Made by a program: the position numbers and the translations under genes | The notes under the pieces: model-generated | What the model was told of the DNA's origin: nothing | The model's input: only the letters and a program-made list of their open reading frames with translations | Databases searched by the model: none | In this document: in pieces, positions 60,401 to 64,000 of the stretch | Numbering within the stretch: the first letter of the stretch is position 1 | Layout: every line of letters begins with the position of its first letter | Assembly: GCA_964405235.1 (NCBI GenBank) | Contig: CAYONG010000285.1 | Span: 6,329-70,328, forward strand | Direction of reading: 5' to 3' | Origin: WS-11 sp964405235 | Lineage (GTDB): Bacteria; Eisenbacteria; RBG-16-71-46 | DNA: 64,000 bases

Positions 60401-60944
60401 CTGTCACCCGGCCCTCGTGGGCGGCCGCGACGGGCTGGGGTCGGGGAAGTTCGACACGCTGTTCGAGATCCTCGAGCCGCTGCTCGCCGAAGGGCGCAAG
60501 GTCCTGGTGTTCTCGCAGTTCGTCGAGTGCCTCAAGCTGCTCGCAATCGAGATGAAGGCGCGCGGGATCGGCTACCACATGCTGACCGGGGCGACGACCC
60601 GGCGCGAAGCGGTCGTCAACGCCTTCGAGACCGACCCCGAGCCGTGTGTGTTCCTGATCTCGCTCAAGGCCGGCGGCGCCGGGCTCAACCTGACCGCGGC
60701 GAGCTACGTGGTGTTGTTCGATCCGTGGTGGAACCCGGCGGTCGAAGCCCAGGCCATCGATCGCGCCCACCGCATCGGCCAGACACGCACGGTGATCGCC
60801 TACCGCATGCTCGCCGCGGGGACCATCGAGGAGAAGATCTGGGAGCTGCAGCAGCGCAAGGCCGCCCTGGTCGCGGATGTGCTCGGCGAGGACGGCTTCG
60901 CCCGCGCCCTGACGCAGAAGGACCTCGACTACCTGCTGGGTTGA
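57420..60944 (+). CDS. SWIM zinc finger SNF2/Swi2 helicase
   Basis: 1,174 residues from GTG 57420, overlapping the YaiI-like gene by 11 bases. SWIM finger C-T-C-P-A-G-P-I-C-K-H near residues 77-87. A long middle region of about 600 residues is variable. Helicase core: Walker A D-D-M-G-L-G-K-T near residue 743, DEAH-like D-E-A-Q-N-I-K-N near residue 840, motif III T-G-T-P-I-E-N-R, motif V G-G-A-G-L-N-L-T and motif VI H-R-I-G-Q-T-R-T, all intact. Bacterial Rad5/HepA-like enzymes of this type remodel protein-DNA or RNA polymerase complexes; the exact role is unknown. Confidence 0.9.
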   Translation: MKPEAPIDTLAAEMIDAVRANAGHFPTYIQSRGRSYLADGRVGPLEVEGNRVGATVRGSRNYRTLWQWDGKIADPHCTCPAGPICKHAFALARAIDGARHDRVTTAADAARGRARDGGGSEARRHPFRGADSGEDRPLPEQVRAELASDLAHWARRHSEAPARVLRAVFGLDSDEGGHPDVWMEVRVTMPRMIDAPRSARHVLQLASDLRRNPLLLAPPHTRLLRFLARAVPLAEPLESDIRFGLKASTINRLLDSFSDSPLATWGDGDHAGAGGRGGWIPGGRLRLGDGALDIVPLCSGDGVDMRITLAARWPDGRLRPLDEVVYLPSDDELHPSLVLADGVFWRVAEEPPPQLMRRLATTGSLQVPEIGRARFLELLASNFASVADALAPHIRVHRARPVITLDLDADDWLQVRLFAHTGDEAWRPGVETPGVVGFELDAEGKWLKLSPTGEAAGSSAERAPVGEPDEAIAADVPRRTLPAAGTGAAAVSSVWIEVPDAALVEPARQWVGELPIVRRKARPAQSATHEPAPNPAHTDSDAWIRLGARSLETFAEAWERRPRDVLYLGNTRMQHLLAEERAIRPRVTVVASGVDWFTVSAEWQAEGRALTEADLVKLRTARTRFVKLASGWVRRDWVETFDAAAEMLADLGLEAGAGEQRLTVAQLAQARPESLAALQTLGGDAGTTREIERLRERVRGFEGLPRVPVSARLETILRPYQRDGIDFLAFVAGLGMGAILADDMGLGKTVQALAWIEWLRERDPNGGPALVVCPASVVYNWQRESERFTPDLRVLALTSGEERHTLRNEVPHHDLVITTYALLRRDLERWRSFPLRAAILDEAQNIKNPNAVVSRAVLELDARYRLALTGTPIENRALDLWSIMQFVNPGYLGRRAAFAARYDRPDAPVHSRRLLAARLRPVMVRRLKEQVAPELPDRIEERRECQLTPGQRKLYLAELMRGRETVNRLKASPDGAMGHKIEILAALTRLRQVCCHPALVGGRDGLGSGKFDTLFEILEPLLAEGRKVLVFSQFVECLKLLAIEMKARGIGYHMLTGATTRREAVVNAFETDPEPCVFLISLKAGGAGLNLTAASYVVLFDPWWNPAVEAQAIDRAHRIGQTRTVIAYRMLAAGTIEEKIWELQQRKAALVADVLGEDGFARALTQKDLDYLLG

Positions 60945-61005
60945 CCGGGGCGGCCGCCTCCCGCCGCGACTCCGCCCGGGCCGTGCGCGATCTCGCGACG
61001 GATCG

Positions 61006-62403
61006 CTACTTCAAGCCGGCGAGCTTCTTTTCCAGCGCCGCGATCGAGGCGTTCGACCGCTGGCCCTCGGGCAGCCCCTTCGCATAGTCGATCGCCTCCC
61101 CCAGAGTCCTCTGCGCCGACGGGATGTCGCCCTTGCCCTTGTACATGTCGGAGCGGTTCTGGAAGAAGAGCAGCTTGCGCGGGCCATAGGCCTTCGCCAT
61201 GGCGATGTCCGAGGCGGCGATCGCCTCGTCCCAGCGGCCGAGCGTCCGGTAGGCGTTCGCGAGCCGCGCCGGCGGGTTGTAGTCGTCCGGGAAGTCCCGC
61301 GCGGAGGCTTCGAGCATCGGGATGGCACGCTCGGCGTGGCCGATCTCGATGTAGGCGCTCAGCCGGTGCGAGTCGAATACCACTCTCGCCTCGGGCGACT
61401 TTGCCCGCGCCGCCGCGCCGTCCAGGAACGCCGACCAGGCCGCCGCGACCTGCCGCTTGCCGAGCGAATCGCGGGCGTCAGAACGGGCGTCCATCAGCGT
61501 GATGTAGAGCCCGGAGCGGTCGTCGCCGGTCAGCGCGAGGGTCGTGTCCGCCAGGGCCAGCCGGCATGCCCGCTCGAGGGCAGCGATCCGCTCGGCCCGG
61601 CCCGGGGCGTCGGCCGGTAGCTCGAGCGCACAGCCGAGACCGCTTCCGGCCACGCTGGCGGCCGAGACCGTCTGTCCGAGCCGCCGCAACGCCGATTCCG
61701 CGAGCGTGACGCAGGCCTCGGCGCTGTCCGACTGCGAGAGCGCGAACAGCCGCGCATCCACCGCGCGCGCGTAACTGGGCCAGGATTCGGGTGCGGCAGC
61801 CAGCGCGCGGCCGTACGCCGTGGCGGCCTCGGCGTGCTGGTCAAGACCGTAGAGCGAATCCGCCAGCGCCAGGCTGGCGTCGGCCGCCATTGGTCTCGTC
61901 TCGCCGTGCATTCGTCGCGTGTAGGCCGCGCTCTGCTCGCTGAAGAGCTGTTCGAGCTGGGCGACCGAGGCGCTGCCCACCCAGCGCACCAGCACCTCCC
62001 CGTTGACCGGGTCGACGACGTAGTAGGTGGGGTATCCGGGCACGCGGTAGCGGCGGCGGAACTCCGCGTTGACGGCCTTCTCCCCGTCGATGGCGAGCCA
62101 GACGAACCGTCCGGCGTGCTTCGCGAGGGCGCGGTCGGTGAAGACGTTGGCCCTCATCGAGCGACAGCTATGTCACCACGGCGCCCATGACTCGACGAAG
62201 ATCGGCAGCTTGCGCGCCCTGGCCTCGGCCACGGCGCGGGTGTAGTCGTCCTCGATCCACGGCAGCACCTGGCGCGCGACGGGGGCGCTCGGCGCGCTCT
62301 TCGTCGCGGCCGCGCGGGACGGCGCCGTTGCGGCGAGCGCGCATAGCGGGATCATCACCAGGCCAGCAACGAGGGTTCCGACCATCACGCGATAGGATCG
62401 CAT
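61006..62403 (-). CDS. exported thioredoxin-fold TPR protein, likely selenoprotein with UxxC active site
   Basis: Read as one gene of 465 residues from ATG 62403 with one in-frame TGA at 62175-62173. Before it: a signal peptide (about 1-25) and K-L-P-I-F-V-E-S-W-A-P-W. After it: H-S-C-R-S-M, then the thioredoxin core with a cis-Pro-like V-P-G-Y-P-T-Y-Y-V-V-D-P. TGA occupies residue 77, the first Cys of the CxxC motif (U77-H-S-C80). Residues about 160-465 are TPR-like helices. Without recoding, two ORFs would result: a 76-residue fragment ending in W-A-P-W and a second frame whose first ATG (62157) removes the active site. A selenocysteine is the simplest reading; a point mutation or sequencing error of TGC/TGT is the alternative. 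It has no SD and a TAGCAT box 7 bases before the start. Confidence 0.75.
62122..62159 (-). promoter_or_regulatory. hairpin after the in-frame TGA, candidate bacterial SECIS
   Basis: On the mRNA, CG-A-UGAGGGC (positions +17 to +26 from the U of UGA) pairs with GCCCUCGCG (+46 to +54), a nine-pair stem with one bulged A and one U-G pair. The top may close further with GUC/GAC around UUCACC. Size and placement resemble bacterial SECIS elements, but the apical loop lacks the usual G-U bases, so support is partial. Confidence 0.35.
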
Positions 62404-62410
62404 GCGGGCC

Positions 62411-62416
62411 ATGCTA
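62411..62416 (-). promoter_or_regulatory. TAGCAT -10-like box before the thioredoxin-TPR gene
   Basis: On the minus strand TAGCAT, then GGCCCGC, then ATG 62403. Seven bases, no SD, no matching -35 hexamer. Same arrangement as at 32334, 41344 and 47212. Confidence 0.38.
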
Positions 62417-62446
62417 CCGTGCGGGCGTCCCCTGCGCCAGCGCATC

Positions 62447-63673
62447 CTAGAAGGGTGGTGGGCTCGACACCGCCATGGACGCCAACGCGAGCTGCTCACG
62501 TTCGCCGGCGGTGGTCGGCTTCGCCTCCCGGATGAGATCCCGCGCCCAGTCGACGTGGTCCCAGACGTTCCACAGCAGCACGCCGCGGATCACGTCCTCG
62601 CTCAGGTAGAAGACCATCCCCTCGCGAAGCTCCTCCTTCCACACCGCGTGGGTGTCGAAACTCGAGTCGACCTGACCCACCGCCTCCCAACCGAGATCGA
62701 ACAGGTCGGAGTAGAAGTAAGGCATGTTGGTGTAGGGCTGATTCGCGCCGGCCATGTTGGCGCCCGCCGCCATCCCGTGCTCGACCGCATGGTTCCAGTG
62801 CTCGATCCGCATGCGCCGCTCGAGCGCGAGGTACGGAAACTCGGCCACGTCACCCGCGGCGTAGATGTGAGGGTCCGAGGTGCGCGCGTACTCGTCCACC
62901 TCGATGCCGTTGCCGACCTCGAGACCTGCCGCCTCGGCCAGGTCGGACACAGGCTCGGCTCCGATCCCCGCCAGGATGATCTGGGTGGTGATGTCGTTGC
63001 CGCTGGTGGTGAAGGCGACCAGCTCGCCGCGCTCCTCGATGCGCGCCACGCCCTCACCCGAGACGGTCTCGACACCCTTGTCCCGGTAGTAGTCCGCGAC
63101 GAATAGACCCAGGTCGCGGGGCAGCACGCGCTGCAGCGGGTATTCGCCGGGATAGAGCAGCGTCACCTCCTTGCCGACCAGCCGGAGGGCAGCTGCCATC
63201 TCCATGCCGATGAATCCCGAGCCCAGCACCAGGGCATGCTGGAAGCGCGGCAGGTAGCCCGCGAAGAACAGGTAGTCCTCGAGCGAGCGGTAGTAGTGGA
63301 CGCCCTCGCTCTCGGCGCCCTCGACGGCGAGACGTCGCGGCCTCACCCCGGTGGCGAGCAGCAGCTTGCCGTAATCGTAGGTGGTGCCGTGGTCGTCCCA
63401 AAGTCGGCGCTGCCCGGGATCGATCTCCACCGCCTCGCGCCGCAGCACCAGATCCACCTTGTTGTCGCGGTAGAAGGCATCGGGGTGGATCGGCAACTCG
63501 TCGCGGGTGGACTTGCCGGACCACAGGCCCTTCGAGAGCGGCGGGCGGTGGTAGGGCGGGTGGTTCTCGCGCGAGAGCAGCAGGATGCTGCCGGTGGGAT
63601 CGTGGGCGCGGATGCCCTCGATCGCCGCGGCGCCCGCGTGCCCGCCACCGACGATCACATATTGGTAGTTCAT
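62447..63673 (-). CDS. AIF/ferredoxin-reductase-like NAD(P)H-FAD oxidoreductase
   Basis: 408 residues; AGGGAG before ATG 63673. FAD site V-G-G-G-H-A-G near residue 7, P-P-L-S-K near residue 44, NAD(P)H site L-G-S-G-F-I-G-M near residue 152, and A-A-G-D-V-A-E-F near residue 270 that binds FAD. The C-terminal domain (about 310-400) with E-H-W-N-H-A and Y-F-Y-S-D-L-F-D-L is typical of the AIF and rubredoxin/ferredoxin reductase group. Electron acceptor not identified. A link to the thioredoxin-fold gene downstream (43 bases) is possible but unproven. Confidence 0.88.
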   Translation of the reverse strand: MNYQYVIVGGGHAGAAAIEGIRAHDPTGSILLLSRENHPPYHRPPLSKGLWSGKSTRDELPIHPDAFYRDNKVDLVLRREAVEIDPGQRRLWDDHGTTYDYGKLLLATGVRPRRLAVEGAESEGVHYYRSLEDYLFFAGYLPRFQHALVLGSGFIGMEMAAALRLVGKEVTLLYPGEYPLQRVLPRDLGLFVADYYRDKGVETVSGEGVARIEERGELVAFTTSGNDITTQIILAGIGAEPVSDLAEAAGLEVGNGIEVDEYARTSDPHIYAAGDVAEFPYLALERRMRIEHWNHAVEHGMAAGANMAGANQPYTNMPYFYSDLFDLGWEAVGQVDSSFDTHAVWKEELREGMVFYLSEDVIRGVLLWNVWDHVDWARDLIREAKPTTAGEREQLALASMAVSSPPPF

Positions 63674-63717
63674 GCGTCAGCTCCCTGCCCGGCCCGGTCG
63701 GTTGTGCGCGACGGAGG

Positions 63718-64000
63718 TTAGCACGGTCGGTCCGGCGCTGCCCCCCTCGTTTCTTGAGGCGGCCCCCCGTGCAACTCACGCTGCAGCCCGCGCTTCCAGC
63801 TCCCGCGCGCCACCCATGCCACGATCACTCCGGTGCGCAGGATGCAGCTCACGGTGATGAGCCAGGCGATCCCCAGCACGCCGCTCCCGGTCCACTCGGG
63901 GATCCAGAACGCGAGCGGGATGCGCAGCAGCGAGACGATCGAGAAGATCCACGAGATGGCGGTGGTGTGACCCGAGCCCAGGATCGCCTCGCTCGTCACG
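63718..64000 (-). CDS. C-terminal part of a MATE-family efflux transporter, cut by window edge
   Basis: Reading frame open to the window edge; 93 codons before the TAA at 63718. E-A-I-L-G-S-G-H-T then two hydrophobic helices (I-S-W-I-F-S-I-V-S-L, V-L-G-I-A-W-L-I-T-V-S-C-I-L-R) and a basic tail W-K-R-G-L fit the last helices of MATE drug/Na+ antiporters. A GTG at 63999 is unlikely to be the real start. The rest lies beyond the window. Confidence 0.7.
   Translation of the reverse strand, partial: VTSEAILGSGHTTAISWIFSIVSLLRIPLAFWIPEWTGSGVLGIAWLITVSCILRTGVIVAWVARGSWKRGLQRELHGGPPQETRGAAPDRPC

Noticed and set aside
1..64000. CRISPR arrays, tRNA or rRNA genes, insertion sequences, phage genes, riboswitches
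   Set aside because: No spaced direct repeats, no cloverleaf-like sequences, no transposase or integrase reading frames and no recognisable riboswitch cores were seen when reading both strands.

Overview
The window is uniformly GC-rich, densely coded chromosomal DNA from a bacterium with an outer membrane. Several secreted proteins end in a FlgD-like sorting domain of the Por/T9SS style. Start codons are often GTG or TTG, and stop/start pairs often overlap by 4 bases. This combination fits Candidatus Eisenbacteria, Gemmatimonadota or a related lineage; that placement is inference, because no rRNA or marker gene is present. I saw no rRNA, tRNA, CRISPR array, insertion sequence or phage gene.

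Layout. 1-3403: three co-directional genes (esterase, truncated at the window edge; GCS2-type carboxylate-amine ligase with CBS domains; AstE/AspA-like M14 deacylase). 3638-17442: a secreted-protein block with a 2,653-residue surface metalloprotease/beta-propeller protein, its small secreted partner, a divergent exported TPR-CHAT protease, and an SBBP-type propeller protein. 17789-29701: a pyrimidine catabolism neighbourhood. It holds a PreT-like dihydropyrimidine dehydrogenase subunit, then (after unrelated genes) an operon of beta-ureidopropionase, an unknown protein, dihydropyrimidinase and a second amidohydrolase, and then a methylmalonate/malonate semialdehyde dehydrogenase. PreA and the beta-alanine transaminase are not in the window. 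29862-33204: an accessory island of two (small protein + MNT-type nucleotidyltransferase) pairs flanking a GHKL ATPase, which could be a defence or toxin-antitoxin locus. 33228-36344: Nudix hydrolase, phosphodiester glycosidase, FnIII/FlgD surface protein and a TPR protein.

36435-41335: a tightly coupled xanthine-dehydrogenase-family operon (large, FeS and FAD subunits) that includes an embedded GIY-YIG protein and ends with a DUF457-like membrane protein. 41458-47112: an outer-membrane barrel protein, then a five-gene operon (alpha/beta hydrolase, membrane protein, flavin monooxygenase, GtrA flippase, FAD-linked oxidase), the last two recalling Rv3789-DprE1. 47226-50801: OppA-OppB-OppC without the ATPases. 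50814-60944: a GT-C/TPR membrane protein, an S9 peptidase, a lipoprotein, a YaiI/YqxD protein with an apparent CTG start, and a SWIM-SNF2 helicase. 61006-64000: a thioredoxin-TPR protein, an AIF-type flavoprotein reductase and the end of a MATE transporter.

The strongest observation is in the thioredoxin-TPR gene (61006-62403, minus strand). A single in-frame TGA sits exactly where the first Cys of the CxxC active site belongs (W-A-P-W-[TGA]-H-S-C), the classic UxxC signature of a selenoprotein, with a hairpin 13 bases after the TGA. Other points worth a second look are the nucleotidyltransferase-GHKL island, a series of SD-less starts placed 7-8 bases after TAnnnT boxes (apparently leaderless mRNAs), and the GIY-YIG protein inside a molybdenum hydroxylase operon.
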